In this document: positions 9,313-20,510 of the stretch, in pieces
Layout: each line of letters opens with the position of its first letter
Numbering within the stretch: the stretch's first letter is position 1
NCBI GenBank assembly: GCA_009767595.1
Contig: VSDK01025504.1
Coordinates: forward strand, 81,447 to 145,446
Source: Symbiodinium kawagutii
Taxonomy: Eukaryota; Sar; Dinophyceae; Suessiales; Symbiodiniaceae
Direction of reading: 5' to 3'
Length of the DNA: 64,000 nt
Translations under genes and position numbers: made by a program
Notes under the pieces: model-generated
The model's input: only the letters and a program-made list of their open reading frames with translations
Told to the model about the DNA's origin: nothing
Database searches by the model: none

Positions 9313-12300
9313 CTGCAATTGGAAGCCGCCAAGTCGCACCCCTCTCCCAAGATTGGAGAATAGCCACTCCTTCCATGCTGGCTGGTTGATAGCTATTCCC
9401 AATTCAAGGGTTATCCGTAGCAGCCACCAGGTAGACCAATCATAACTCACCATCTATGTGCATCCTTAGACCCTTTGCATCACTTGGCCCTGGGCCCCGC
9501 TCCATAATTTTCCAGCTCCTGAGCCCAACGTGACCCTCGAAGGTCTCAAAGGTGTCTAGCACTTGACGGCCCAACTGGGAAGCCGCCTTCTGCACATCGC
9601 TAGGGCCTGCGACGCAGGGAGTTTCTGTTTGTCAATTGGGACGTGAATAGCCCAGTCTTGAGACAGGCACAAGCGTTTGAGGCGTAGTTCCAAATGGTTC
9701 GGGGAACTTTGGATCAAATCTTGAGGGTCCGTGAACTTCAGAGAACTTCAACTTCTCAAATTCAGCATCACCTTGTATGCTTGATGGTTGCACGGGTATC
9801 ACGATTAGAATTGTTTGATGGGAAAATCTTATAGGCCCCCTTTAGAATTGATGGTCCCGGAAGGGTTCTTATTTTGGACCCTCCAGCCAACCCAACAGAA
9901 CAAAGCTTTGAACACCCAGCTTGTTCTGGCTAAGAAAGATGACCGCTAAATGTGCGGAACTTGGAACTGGTCGATATCAAACAAATGGGCGGTTAACATT
10001 GCAAGTCCCTGTCTCTGCATGGCATCTGCGCCCAGAGCTGAGGAAGCACTTCCCTTCATGTGCAATGAGAAGTCCCAAGCCTAGATGTACCGCAGACTCC
10101 ACTGCATGGCATCTCCCCCCGCATTTTCACTACTGCTATCAGCAGCTGATTTTGAGTCAGCAGCTGATCTCTGAATCAACGGCTGGGGGGGGAAGCCAAG
10201 CAGCGGCTTGGGCGCGCCTGAGGTGATCTTCACCAGCTGCGGGTTCTTTGGATCTGTCACCACTGAGGCTCTCTGCAAGGCCTCACGCTGCTCGGGGCAT
10301 GGTTGCTATGGCCATAGGGGTTCCACCTCGCCACGAACCATCCCAAAACATGGTCATTTGCAAACAAAGAAGCCGGCAATTTCAGGCCACCAGCATCTTT
10401 TGACTGCTATCATTTTATATTTATGTCTGTGTAAGTGTGAGTGTCGATGCCTATGTGTATGCAAAGGCAAACAAAAGCATACTTGAATACTTTGCAAAGA
10501 TATTTTTGAAAAAACTTTTTTGGGTTTGATTTGGTTTGATCATCTACATTCCTGAAAATCCGCTTGAGAGCACAAAACCCTTCTTCATTTGGAAGGCTTC
10601 TTGCAACTACTCCGACCAGTGATGATGTCACTCGCAGAAGGGGAGTCGTCACCATTGGAGATCTCACATAGCTGATCATCAACAAGGACTTCGCTATGGT
10701 GGCCGGTAAATGAGCTGGTTAAAAAAAAAAAAACATCTACAAGTTCTACCAGTCAATGCCTCATCAAGCTGTTTCAGGCCTTTGACTTGCGAGCATGGCT
10801 TCACTGCATTGCAAGCAGGTTTAGCGCGCCATACATTCTTCCCCGGTTCATTGCAGCTTGTCATGAGACCGCAGTTCTGAGACATGCCTGGCATTCCAAG
10901 CCCTTGGCACCTGCAAAACTGTCAAGGTGTCATTGCCGGAATTCAGGCGGAGCGCAAAGAAGTGCTGAGCCACCATGACGTTGTCGTCCTGCAGTAGGGG
11001 TAGTTTAAACACAGTGCTGTGGAAAAGCACGTTGACCGCATGAGGTCTGAAGTAAATTGAACTCAGACATACTTGCCGCCGATACCTTTCCAAAGAATAG
11101 AATGTTTCACCAAGACATGTTCTGTTACAATGCTTGCTACGTAATCCATGTTTAACAGCTAGATGATTATCCCTCATTCATGGCTAAAATTAATGCCCAT
11201 AAATACTCAGCACATCGTATGGTCATGGCACCTGATGGTGAACCTTCCGCAAGGAACGCTTCAGCTGCTGGGATTTTTAATCATTTCTGGTTATGTGACT
11301 CAGCAAGCCTTGATCCATGCCCGTACCTCAAATTCCGTGAGTGACGTGCATCACAGATCGTCAAGTTATTCGCGACATCGGGTGTCTGATGCCCCCGAAG
11401 ATTTACGATCCAAATGATCCGATTGGTATCCATGGACAGCGGTTGGTGAGTTCCACTGCTGCAATTGCCTTCAAGCTTTCTGGTTGATGTCCCGCTGTCC
11501 TCGCAACATCCAAGGGTGTTGCCCTGCGTCTTCCGCGGGTATTGGCTGCTCCCTGAACCTGAAAAACAGCGATGCTGCTGATGTTGTGGCTTGGTTGCTA
11601 CGGGTGCGGTTTGTTGTTGCTGCTGCTGTTGTGGTTATTCCGCTTGATATTCTCGTGGTTCCAGTTATAGTTGCCGTAGTTGCTGTTGTCGATACAATGG
11701 TTGTTTGTTGCTGTTGTTGGTGTTGGTGGGGGTGGTGGTGGGTATGTTGGTGGTGTTACTCGTCGTCTTGCTGCTGGGTATCAATTCAGTCTGGGTTGCT
11801 TTCTTTATGCTCCGTTTCCCCTTTGATTTTGTCTAGCAGGCTTGTGACCTGACTGAACACCATCAATCCCGCGCTCCACAGCAATGCTTGACATTCCCCA
11901 AGCTCATCCGTTGCACATCTGTTCTTGCATGCCTACCCATTTCGAAACACAGGTAAAGGCCCGGGACGCACTTCAGCTATGAACAAGTACGCACATGAAC
12001 TTGCCTGGAACATAAGCAAACATGCTGATAACTGGTCGCAGCATGAATGGTTCCCACACCCACACACAGAGACAAATGGGCATAAAATGAGCATAGATGT
12101 GCAAAAGTTAGCTATCTGCGTTGGCTTGGGGGAAATTGCCAAGTTTTTGGACCAAGCTGTATGCAAATGGATCGCCAACCCAGGCCTGGCCAATCTGGAG
12201 TCGTCACCTGCATCACGAAGCCGGTGCCATCCTCCTGCCATGCCATGACTCCCTTGCCTTAGGCCGAGCGTCCAACGAGGTAAGGCCTTTCCTTTGAGCG

Positions 12301-15061
12301 AGGGACATGGACTACACAGTTACCCCAAGATGTGCTGTGGAGTAGATTAGCTGATTCAGAAGGTGTAACTGATTTTAGTTGAACATGTTGAATCCGGTGG
12401 AGGACCACAGAGACAAACCAACAGCCCCTCTGGAGCACATTGAACAGTCCTGGTTTTGAACATCAATGTGGGGTGTGCCAACAATCAGATGCCCCAATCT
12501 TCAAAAAAATTCTAAGGCATCAAGAAACTGGAACCCTAAACTGCGAGAGCCCGTGCCCGGACTTTACGGAGAGCTTGTCACTGCCTCAAAAATCCTAACA
12601 GTGTGGGTCATACCAACTCATTCCTATAGCTTCTGGCATAGCTTCTGGCATAGCTTCCACTAGCGCATGTGACCTACCTGAGCCATTCTCCCTACATCGG
12701 AGCCACAGCGTTGGCGGCCTCCAAGTGGCTGTGGCCCCAGGGCTTGGGGCAATACTTCACACAGGGTGGATCCACATCCGGCACCGGGTCATCGTAGAAC
12801 TGGTCGTTCCAAATCACGTAGTTCGCTGCGCCCCCGTAGATCTGGGGCGGAGAGGAGAACATCAAACGACACACTGAAGAAAGAACGAGCAAAGGAACAT
12901 GTAAAACATCTGGATGTAGCGATGCAAAGAAGTATTGTAGTTCAAATATGTACATGCACCTCTGAATGCATGCATGAAGGCATGTTTTTTAATATAAAAA
13001 CAAATGTAAATGCGGGCCTGTAAGCATGTGTATCACACATGTATCGCATACGATTGGTCATGTATGTGTATGCATGCATAGCTCAACTGAATTTTGCCTG
13101 TATCCAGCAAATGCTCTAGGCATACATACAAAAATATGCAAATATATGCAAATATGTTGCTATGAAAACATAGAATCATGCATGTATATATATATATATG
13201 TGTGTGTATATAATATGTTAATATGTAAAGGCTCAATGTGTATCTGTAGATGCATTTCACATGCGCTATGTAAAAGCCAGCGAGATATGGTCTTCTACTT
13301 GTCCAACATGGCTGCTCTCGCCTGTTGAAAGGTTTCAGCCAATGGATCGCCTCCATTTCCCAGGCAGTCGCTGTGCAGCTGCAAAGGCTTGGTGACGCCA
13401 TCAGCATGGGAGGCCAAGATGTATTGCAAGCCAAACCTGAGCCCAGGATGTGTTGAGCGGAGTTCCACAGGGCCCATCCTCGTGGGGGGAACCCAGCTGA
13501 AGCCAAACTGGACATAGCTCGATTCCAGGTAGCTTTTACTAGCTGGCGCCACGATGTTTAGTCACGGTGGCTCCTCAGACCCCCGTTGGATCCGCCAACA
13601 CTTTTAGAGAAAAGACAAGCACACAAAAACACAAAAACACATGAGCTCAGAATTTGTGATCTTCACCCATCCATCTCTGGATAGCAAAAAAAAACATGCC
13701 ATCCCATGCTCCCTAGTCTCGCCTGGGAGGCTCCTCGATTTCCATTGCCTCGCCCCCAAAGATGCAGCTCACTTTGGTGGAACAACGTGGAAACGCTGCC
13801 TGGGCCGAGGATGGAACATCTCATCTCTGATGAAACCTCTTCGTCAGCAAAAATGCCAAACCAACCAGTCCATGCAAAATCCTGTCTGGCCGTCGATGAT
13901 GTATCGGTTTGGAATGGTCAGTTTGCAGGTCTTAGATTGCTGGAGGGCAACATCACACAGCCTTGACGACAATGGTCAACCATCCAACACCTATCGAGCT
14001 TCCACAGAGGGGATTAGTGTTGGGAGGCAATGGGAAATTGCTACTGGATCTTCCTCTTTCAGCTCAAGAAAATGATCGCAGCGCAAACGACATATCATTG
14101 GTTGGTGGTTTCAACCCCTTTGAAAAATGTAAGTCAACCAACTAGTTGTAATGATTACTAGGGAAAAAATGTCAATCAAACCACTAACCAGATCAAGCAG
14201 TGTCATCAAACCTCCCACGAGGCCCCAAACTGCCCGGCTGAGCTGCGGTGGTGGGTTTGAAGGCAAACCACCAGTCCACTGCGGAGCCATCCCCCAACAG
14301 CGGGGCCAAGCCCGCAGGTTTCGCTGCAGGTTTCGTGGAGCCTCCTGTGCTGCCACCAGCCCTGTCAGGGGAAGCTTCAAACAGGCTGGATCCGTTGGAA
14401 CGACCTGCACTGAGGGATGACCTGGAGGGCTTCCCATCGTCATCTCAAGGAGTTCAGCTAAAGGCCCAGGGCGAAATGATGTGGCTTCAATTTCATTGCA
14501 GTTAGTTAAGCTTAAGCAAAGTGTTCAGGGAAAAATGCAGAACCCAGTTGGTGCCCAGCTTTGACCTGCGACCTGCAGCTGGTATCAAAAATAATGATGT
14601 GTTCGTTTCGATGCGTGTGCTTTTTGGTAATGCAAAAGTATAGAGGTTTATATATATATATACACACATATATATATATACATATATATATATATAGCCG
14701 TGTGTGAGCATCAGCATTCTCGAGTCTTGTTGCTTCCATGTCCATATTAATCCGGCATCGCAGCGAGTTTTCGATGTTTATACGGTACACGATCTTTTTA
14801 GCGGAATCATAAGCAGACACGGACAATCCATGTCGCATCCCGCATTCCAACATTTGCACAGCAATCCATGTCTGTCAACCTTTCCACAATTACATGCAAA
14901 TGGCATGATAGATGCCATGTTTAACATGTCTTACTTCAGTTGCATCCCAGCGTTCAGCTCGCGCCGAGCGTCACAGCCCCTGCATCACCCTTGCCATTGT
15001 GGAAATAGGCCAGGATGCCGCAGACGCAAAGTGCCAGGGCCAGAAAAGCAGCACTACAGAG
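9229..15061 (-). CDS. DNASE2: Deoxyribonuclease II family gene (ten exons traced)
   Basis: Ten minus-strand exons join in consistent phase into one protein: 15061-14995, 14443-14247, 13507-13322, 12841-12730, 12257-12186, 11552-11500, 10988-10911, 10272-10218, 9606-9472 and 9312-9229. Family landmarks appear in the expected order: GSAVDWWFAFKP (the G-x-x-VDWW start), FGLQY, QIYGGAANYVIWNDQ, WGHSKG (first H-x-K active-site motif, created across a splice junction), GTGFVMQVTTPDWP and QGNTLGC. DNase II enzymes are acid endonucleases of digestive or lysosomal compartments; that role is family knowledge. A hydrophobic segment and a Ser/Gly/Pro-rich stretch precede the catalytic part, suggesting a membrane anchor or signal. 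The start codon and probably the C-terminus, including an intact second H-x-K, were not found. By position, six donors are GC, one GA and two GT. Confidence 0.8.
9472..9606 (-). CDS. DNase II-like gene, exon 9
   Basis: Acceptor GCGTCGCAG, two bases, then PSDVQKAASQLGRQVLDTF and EGHVGLRSWKIMERGPG, ending one base into a codon before GTCTAAGG. It is clearly coding in composition. Sequence identity to characterised DNase II proteins is weak here; the assignment rests on phase and order. Confidence 0.65.
10218..10272 (-). CDS. DNase II-like gene, exon 8 (55 nt)
   Basis: Acceptor GCCTTGCAG, then RASVVTDPKNPQLVKITS, ending one base into a Gly codon at a GC donor (CCTCAG|GCGCGC). The phase fits both neighbours. 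It corresponds to the variable helix region downstream of the central Cys in DNase II. Confidence 0.7.
10911..10988 (-). CDS. DNase II-like gene, exon 7
   Basis: 26 codons between acceptor CTACTGCAG and a canonical donor (TTGCAG|GTGCCA). It encodes DDNVMVAQHFFALRLNSGND followed by TLTVLQ. A second open frame continues past the donor, with Cys-rich words, but including it would break phase with the next exon, so it is taken as intron. Confidence 0.75.
11160..12185. other. Introns of the DNase II-like gene with GTT-rich stretch
   Basis: Apart from exon 6, this interval is intronic. At 11590-11790 the plus strand is rich in GTT, GCT and GGT words, which creates a long hydrophobic-looking plus-strand frame without support. 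Confidence 0.5.
11500..11552 (-). CDS. DNase II-like gene, exon 6 (53 nt)
   Basis: From acceptor GGTTCAG, two bases then SSQYPRKTQGNTLGCCE. QGNTLGC corresponds to the family's Y-G-Q-T-x-x-C position. To keep phase with the next exon the donor must be TGCGAG|GACAGC, a GA donor; GA-AG introns are known from dinoflagellates. Introns on both sides are long. Confidence 0.75.
12186..12257 (-). CDS. DNase II-like gene, exon 5 (completes H-S-K)
   Basis: Starts after CCTAAG with GC AAG GGA, so that joined to exon 4 it gives WGHSKGVMAWQEDG, and continues GTGFVMQVTTPDWP. The G-H-x-K-G motif followed by a G-F-x-x-x-x-x-x-P stretch is the diagnostic core of DNase II. It ends at a GC donor (GGCCAG|GCCTGG), one base into a Gly codon. 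Confidence 0.85.
12730..12841 (-). CDS. DNase II-like gene, exon 4
   Basis: Begins after CCCCAG with ATCTACGGGGGC and encodes IYGGAANYVIWNDQFYDDP, then a short Cys-containing loop (PPCVKYCPKPWGH). YxxWNDQ is the conserved family motif ahead of the first active-site His. It ends one base into the Ser codon of the H-S-K motif at an unusual donor, CCACA|GCCACTTGG. Confidence 0.85.
13322..13507 (-). CDS. DNase II-like gene, exon 3
   Basis: 62 codons, phase 0 at both ends, from acceptor GTCCAG to a GC donor (CAACAG|GCGAGA). It contains SWVPPTRMGPVELRSTHPG, GLRFGLQYILASHADG and GGDPLAETFQQ. The order GLQY then P-L-x-x-T-x-x-x-I-Y (completed by the next exon) matches the family. The acceptor could alternatively sit a few bases later at TTCAG. 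Confidence 0.75.
14097..14191 (+). mobile_element. Family C inverted-repeat element inside an intron
   Basis: The ends GGTTGGTGGTTTCAACCCC and ATCAAACCACTAACCAG are imperfect inverted repeats, and the interior has TGTAAGTCAACCAACTAG and ACTAGGGAAAAAATG, shared with copies at 38063, 42084 and 58855. It sits in the intron between exons 3 and 2 of the DNase II-like gene. Confidence 0.6.
14247..14443 (-). CDS. DNase II-like gene, exon with VDWW motif
   Basis: Starts after TTGAG with two bases and runs 65 codons to a GC donor (ACCACC|GCAGCT). The first 50 codons are a low-complexity linker rich in Ser, Gly, Pro, Ala and Lys. The last part carries LLGDGSAVDWWFAFKP, the N-terminal signature of DNase II. 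The 5' border could lie at later AG dinucleotides inside the linker, but this one keeps phase with the hydrophobic exon. Confidence 0.7.
14995..15061 (-). CDS. DNase II-like gene, candidate exon with hydrophobic segment
   Basis: An acceptor (CCTGGCAG) at 15062 opens 22 codons plus one base, ending at a GC donor (CAATG|GCAAGG). The peptide CSAAFLALALCVCGILAYF is a typical signal or transmembrane helix. Its end phase (one base) matches the start phase (two bases) of the next exon at 14443, giving a Asn-Asp-Asp-Asp junction. An in-frame stop lies just upstream, so the initiator must be in a further 5' exon. This is the least certain of the ten exons. Confidence 0.4.
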
Positions 15062-15099
15062 CTGCCAGGACCGTCCTTAGAACCAAGTAACGTACCGGC

Positions 15100-16190
15100 G
15101 GCGCAGAGGGAGTTTCATGGTATAGATCTACCCCTGTTGAAGTGAAGGAGGAAACGCTTCTTGCAGGTACCCTGAGGGTTGCTTGGAACTACCTAGCCGG
15201 CAACTGAATTGATCGCAACAAGGGTAGCTATGAGTCATTGAACATGCATCTAGAAATTTACCAGCTCGGTGATATAGGGGTACCCCGATAGACATTCCAA
15301 AATCATTCAGAAAAAAATATGTGTTAATCAACCATTCCAAATACTAGGGAACGTGAACATGTCCAAAATTACCAACCAGTAGTTGTTGAAGCGCCATACA
15401 CTAGTTGGTCATTGTTGCTCAACTAGTATTGCCAACCACATGTCCTAAATTACCAACCAGTATTGTTGCTCATTGTCCCACGTTCTAACCCGCACTATAC
15501 ATAGCACCTGCTTAGGCCACGAGCGTAGCACGTCCTTGAGCTCCCCTAGGGCCGATGCGCTCGGCTCCGCTCGGCTCCCGCTGTAAAATCACGAGCGCCG
15601 CAGGTCCAAGGCGCAGCAGTGTGAACTTGGGGGGACCCGCTTCCAAGGATGTCATGGTGGATCCATAGCTTTATGGTGATTTTTTCAGGTTAGTAGTGGA
15701 TAGTAACAGGGACAATGAGCAACAATGACGGTGGATGATGGCTATTCCAAACCCATCCAGTTTACCTTAGCTGAGGATTTATCCCAAATTTAGGGGCTTG
15801 ATGGGGTTTGGGAATAGGATATAACATGACCCACATCCCCCAAAACCAAAGAAAGTGCACCCCACTAGTGCACCCCACTCCAACAGTCGTCCGGTATCAA
15901 AAATGATGGATACCCAAAGCCATCCTAAAGTTTTAGACGCATAAGCCTGCTGGGGCCAATGACTGTCCACCTACGCGACCCACAACTCATAGATTCTAGA
16001 TGCAACCTCCCATCACAGACTTGTCATCGAACCGCGTGAATGGCTACACTTCACATCTCTCAAGATCAAACTGAAGGGATGGACACATGAAAGTTCCGTG
16101 ATAAGGCCGGAGGACCTCACCGGGACATGGATTCACCGGGGGATCCTGAAACCGAGTGGCCTCCCTTCTTTGAAGCCGAAGCTGGGGCTT
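15100..16190. other. No supported gene; repeat fragments and a GC-rich patch
   Basis: Fragments related to families B (GGGGTACCCC near 15279) and C (ACCAACCAGTAGTTG at 15371, repeated near 15453) are present. A GC-rich patch at 15495-15640 (CGCTCGGCTCCGCTCGGCTC) stands out from its surroundings but shows no coherent frame. Confidence 0.4.
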
Positions 16191-16194
16191 CCAC

Positions 16195-16316
16195 CTGGCC
16201 ACGGTGGTTGTTCCGGTCACTTTGGCAGCCCAAGGGGTAGAAGCACTTGGGTATCGATGTCATGTAAAGCTCATGGTTAGCACCGAAGAAGTAGGCCAAG
16301 GACAATCGGTATAGTC
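16195..16316 (-). CDS. Probable exon, unidentified gene
   Basis: Acceptor CTTGAAG, two bases, 40 codons, donor GGCCAG|GTGGAA. The peptide includes RLSLAYFFGANHELYMTS and IPKCFYPLGCQSDRNNHRG. The mix of aromatic, charged and Cys residues is protein-like; no family is recognised. Two further minus-strand candidates lie upstream (17108-17170 and 17505-17587). Confidence 0.45.
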
Positions 16317-17107
16317 CTTCAAGACAAAAGGACATAAAGCACGCACCAGCCGAACAAGCAAGACTCGAACACGACAACGCCTCCGGAACAACTGCAGGAC
16401 CTCAAGTGCACATGGTGTTTCAATTATTGCTGGTTGTCAGAACGTTCACCCAATTGGCTGATCACTTGCCTATAAACAAACCAATCGCTCGGTTACATGA
16501 GCATGGAATTGCTGATGATTGGGTAGGTGGCTAATGGTGATTGTATAGCCAGTGCTCATGTCATAGAGAGCTTATATATGAAATTGGTTCAGCTGGATAT
16601 ATGCACATAAATTAGTGGGAGTGTTGAGCATAAATAGTCTGACAATATTCCGTACTGGTTGTGTAATGGGTTGGAAGTGCATGGAAGTGCAATTTCGGTG
16701 CTAATAACGGCTACATGCACAGGCTGCAACACAGCAATAGAATGGCTAGCAATGGCGAAGAATGGTGAATGTTGAGTAGCGTGGCCAATCAAAAACTACC
16801 ACCATCGACGACAACGACAACAACGACAACAAATACAGCACGGATATGATGATGGGGGAAGTACCGACCATTGTTATTAATTTTTATTCATTAAAGAGCC
16901 ATACACGGCCAATATCAGCCCTTGGAGAACAGCCCCATTAGTCGCCAGTATCAGTAGACATCTCTTTGTGTACGGTTACAAAATATGAACCATCATCAAC
17001 AAACAGAAAACTATCACAAACCATGATGAAGCCACAACCATTACCCATCATGATGTAGTTGCTAGTCACAGTTCCAAGACTATTCCTACTCATTCCATGA
17101 GCCGTAC

Positions 17108-17170
17108 GTGTTCCATCAACTCAGTGGAATCCACCGCTGCCTCCACACTGAATGCGTGCATCGAATCCAT
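17108..17170 (-). CDS. Candidate first exon (weak)
   Basis: ATG at 17170 opens 21 codons (MDSMHAFSVEAAVDSTELME) ending at a GTACGG donor. The phase does not fit the 16316 exon directly, so it would need an intervening exon. Other frames are open as well. Confidence 0.2.
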
Positions 17171-17504
17171 GGCTGCCTTTTAAAGGACAGCGCAACTCGG
17201 GACAGCAGGAGCCCATGCAGAGATGGCGAGCCACACGCATCGAATATGTTTGTGTGTTGTGTCACCTGCGTCAGTTGTGTGTATATAGCATGTTTTTTGC
17301 AGGTAAAAGCGCAATGTAGATGAGCATTGGCAAAACATATGAACACCATATTTACACATCTGAAAAAGGTCAATCTTATATAGATTGTAAAATATATACA
17401 CGTACTTACACAATCGTACACATATTCATTCTATCATTTTACTTTTGTGTTTAGATCTACTCCTTTCTTTAAATTTCTCTAAATGTGGGCCGATGCCAGG
17501 CCAC

Positions 17505-17587
17505 CTGCAGAATCAGTTCGCACCAAAACCATCCAAACACGATATGTTTAACGGGGAAACCAACCGCTTGCATTGAGATCCCATCAC
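17505..17587 (-). CDS. Candidate exon with hydrophobic segment
   Basis: Acceptor CCATAG, two bases and 27 codons to donor CTGCAG|GTGGCC. The peptide contains MQAVGFPVKHIVFGWFWCEL, partly membrane-like. Unidentified. Confidence 0.35.
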
Positions 17588-17806
17588 CTATGGACGATCC
17601 ATGTGACCGGGCTTATCCAGAAACGAAGGAAACGACATCAGCAGCGGTTTCAGGGTGGAATCTCGTGACGTCCCTTGGGGTGCTGTGAAAAGGCTTGCTC
17701 GTGTTGAAAATGACTGAATATTTACCGGGCCATTGCTGGGTATTGATCCTAATACCATCTAATACTCAACCCTCAACATAGATTATGACAGGAATGGCCG
17801 GCAACC

Positions 17807-18043
17807 TTGTCCGATTTACAGCCAAACGATCGTAACCCAAGCTATGAGACTTGGTCTGATGGGTTCGAAGTTTCCAGACACCCTGATCCCCCTGGGAAGC
17901 GCATTCATTTTGGATGCCGAGCTGTGTGGGCCGAGCTGGCACAAGGGGGGAGGGTGCAACGTCAAGTGTTGGATCATTTTCCGCCATCATTAGCTATTAC
18001 TGAAGCATTTTATCAGGGTCCGTTAAACATTGACAACGTTTGA
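17807..18043 (+). CDS. Plus-strand open frame, uncertain
   Basis: A 78-codon frame contains NPSYETWSDGFEVSRHPDP and GCRAVWAELAQGGRVQRQV. Composition is protein-like, but the opposite strand is also open over the same bases and no splice border is convincing. Confidence 0.2.
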   Translation: MSDLQPNDRNPSYETWSDGFEVSRHPDPPGKRIHFGCRAVWAELAQGGRVQRQVLDHFPPSLAITEAFYQGPLNIDNV

Positions 18044-18291
18044 CGTGATTGACCATCATTGCCCATTCACTATATACTCTTTATAGTTGCTACTATGATC
18101 TACTATGTCAATACTGCTCCCATTGCACGTGCAAAGCTTCCCCCCATGCCATGTTGGAGGCAACTGGATGGAAGTAAGCCCAAAATGCTCAAAGACACCG
18201 GCAACACCAAACCAAGTCAACACAAACAAACACTTGAAAAAAACCTTTGAAAAAACATGTCAATTATATATTTGAATTGCTGCAGGACTTC

Positions 18292-18504
18292 CTACATTGT
18301 TACCCCACTAGTTCGGCTTTTCGGTCGCATGTTTGCAATGATTCGCCAGTGATCCTTTCTTAGGTCTGCAAAATTGTTCTTTTGCGACCCAAGTGCCTCT
18401 GATTGTTGACTTTGACAGGATGCTACGGGTTTACTGATGATGGGCATGGCCAACCATCCCAAAATGGTAGGTTTCAGGGAGACCACCAATTTACTAGGGT
18501 ACAC
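18292..18504 (-). CDS. Minus-strand coding-like segment (weak)
   Basis: The frame contains SEALGSQKNNFADLRKDHWR followed by IIANMRPKSRTSG, which is charged and protein-like. Borders are not defined. Unidentified. Confidence 0.2.
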   Translation of the reverse strand: MYPSKLVVSLKPTILGWLAMPIISKPVASCQSQQSEALGSQKNNFADLRKDHWRIIANMRPKSRTSGVTM

Positions 18505-18731
18505 CGGTACACCATTGAAGGACGCTCATGCAGCAACCACTTGTCACGATGTTGACTTGCCGGTACTAGCCCGGCTGTGGCCAACCCGCTTTACGGGCGC
18601 CAACGAAACTCTGGAAGGCAGAACTGTGGCACATGACTGAGCCTACAAAAAATGAAGAGATCAATGCTCAAAGGATCTATATATATCTATATATATATAT
18701 ATGTAGATAGATAGATAGTAGGGCTACTTAC

Positions 18732-18872
18732 TTTCAAGGTAAGTTGACATGAGCACAGGAACCACCAGGGACCCTGCAATGCCCAACTTTTTTGGCACAG
18801 GACTTTCCACACGCCATAAAATGCACAATTGGGCCCCAGGACTACGGACCATGCTTGGATATGATTTGCCAA
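18732..18872 (-). CDS. Candidate exon with strong splice donor
   Basis: A consensus donor (TTGAAA|GTAAGT) ends a minus-strand segment that is open in two frames; one carries QAWSVVLGPNCAFYGVWK and the other RVESPVPKKLGIAGSLVV. The donor is the best GT-type site in the area. Frame and upstream border are unresolved. Confidence 0.3.
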
Positions 18873-19129
18873 TATTGACCGTTCTCAGTTGTAGTTTACC
18901 ACAGACATCCCGACATCCTTTCGCTGCCCACTGGCAACCACTATTAACCATTGTCAAAGGGCGTGATCATCAAACAAGCACTGCTGATCATCATTGTAGA
19001 CTATTGCATACTATAGCCATCATTCCAACCATGATCATTGTCGCGCAATGACTCATAGGACCGTACACTACCTTTATAGGGCACGAACCCGCATGATCAT
19101 TATCTATTCTTATCCGCTATCAAGCCCCA

Positions 19130-19280
19130 CCGGCTCCTTCTCTTCGACCTTCCTTCAGTGCTTCCGCACAAAAAACACCGAACCGTTCGTGTTTGACACC
19201 ACGGCGCAGCGACCGCCCTTCACTGGGGGATGATTTCGCAACAGCAACGGTAGTCGCATCAACGATTGCTTGCAGGTACC
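19130..19280 (-). CDS. Minus-strand GC-rich segment, possible terminal exon
   Basis: After acceptor CTTGCAAG two frames remain open. One ends KGGRCAVVSNTNGSVFFV then a stop, and the other continues with VKHERFGVFCAEALKEGRRE to a TGA. Either could be a 3' terminal exon. Unidentified. Confidence 0.25.
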
Positions 19281-19299
19281 TTAGCCCTTCCCCGTGGGT

Positions 19300-20500
19300 G
19301 AAAGTCCCAAAAATGATGAGCACAGTATATATGAGCATCAATCTCTATTAATAGTAAACCGCACATATGAGTTTTGATCCTAATAATGAAGTCTACCTGA
19401 GGGCCAAGGCATTTACATATAGACTTGCACATTTCCGTAGACACACCAACGTTTTCTGGATATCTGTCCACCTATCTCCTTGAAAAGAACTGTCTACAAG
19501 CCTCTTTCAAAATACAACATGTCACTACATCCATCGATGCTCATGCCCCCATTCATCCGGGGCGAAATCTCCTACAATGGCTTGGAACTGGTGGTAACTA
19601 ACGCAGTAACAACTGCCTCCAAAAACACAAGCAGGAAGATCATCTCAAGAATCAAGCAGGGATGGCACAATGTCAAATCCGGTAACCATTCCGATTATTG
19701 ATTCTCATTATATAGATCTTTCCAACTATTACTTTTGCCAACAAATAACAATTGTAATCATTATTGTCTATTCCTGCTGCTGCTCACCCTGACGAACGTT
19801 GATAGTGATCGATCCCACAGTGAACGACACAATGTCCCTCACACGCACTCACGTTCATAGACATTCCCCGACTGAAAGAGGAGCTGGGGGAAAGGCACTT
19901 CGAAAAGTCGGTTGTGCTTCCTCAGGACGAAAAGTGGCAACACGTGGGGCAACACGAGTGGCAACACGAGTGGCACCTGACAACAATGGAGAACGGACAT
20001 CGACTGATAAGGAACCGCTGAACATGGCACGGTCTTGCCGAATGTTGGTCGATATTTCAGGTCAAAACATTCCGCGGTTTCGTTGGACGTCCTATTGTCA
20101 AGTGCTTCCATTCAGAGTCAGCTGGATTGCCATGGACTAGTCAAAATTGTCACCAGACCCTCTTGTGCTACGGTGCTAGCTCATCCTGCTGGAACACTGC
20201 TGCTTTATGGTAGTTGCTGGCCACCCGCTACAAGAAGCTGTAAGCAAGAAGTTTGGTTGCTGGTTGGTATGGACAATCGTCCATGTTTCTTGCAACCCCC
20301 AAACGGAGATCATCGTACATCATCTCAATTCAACCCGGCCCAATGTGAAAGAACAGATGCGAAACATATGCCATGCTTATATGGTGAAATGCCGAATATA
20401 CTGCACGAACATGGTCACATGTAAACAATTGTACACACACACACATGCCATCTAATCATGAAAGTATTTCCAATAACTACAGTGTTTGGTAACACAAGCA
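19300..20500. other. No supported gene
   Basis: Open frames on both strands overlap without a preferred one. A short local repeat, GTGGCAACACGA, occurs two to three times at 19934-19976 at 15-bp spacing. Confidence 0.35.
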
Positions 20501-20510
20501 TATGTCTTTG

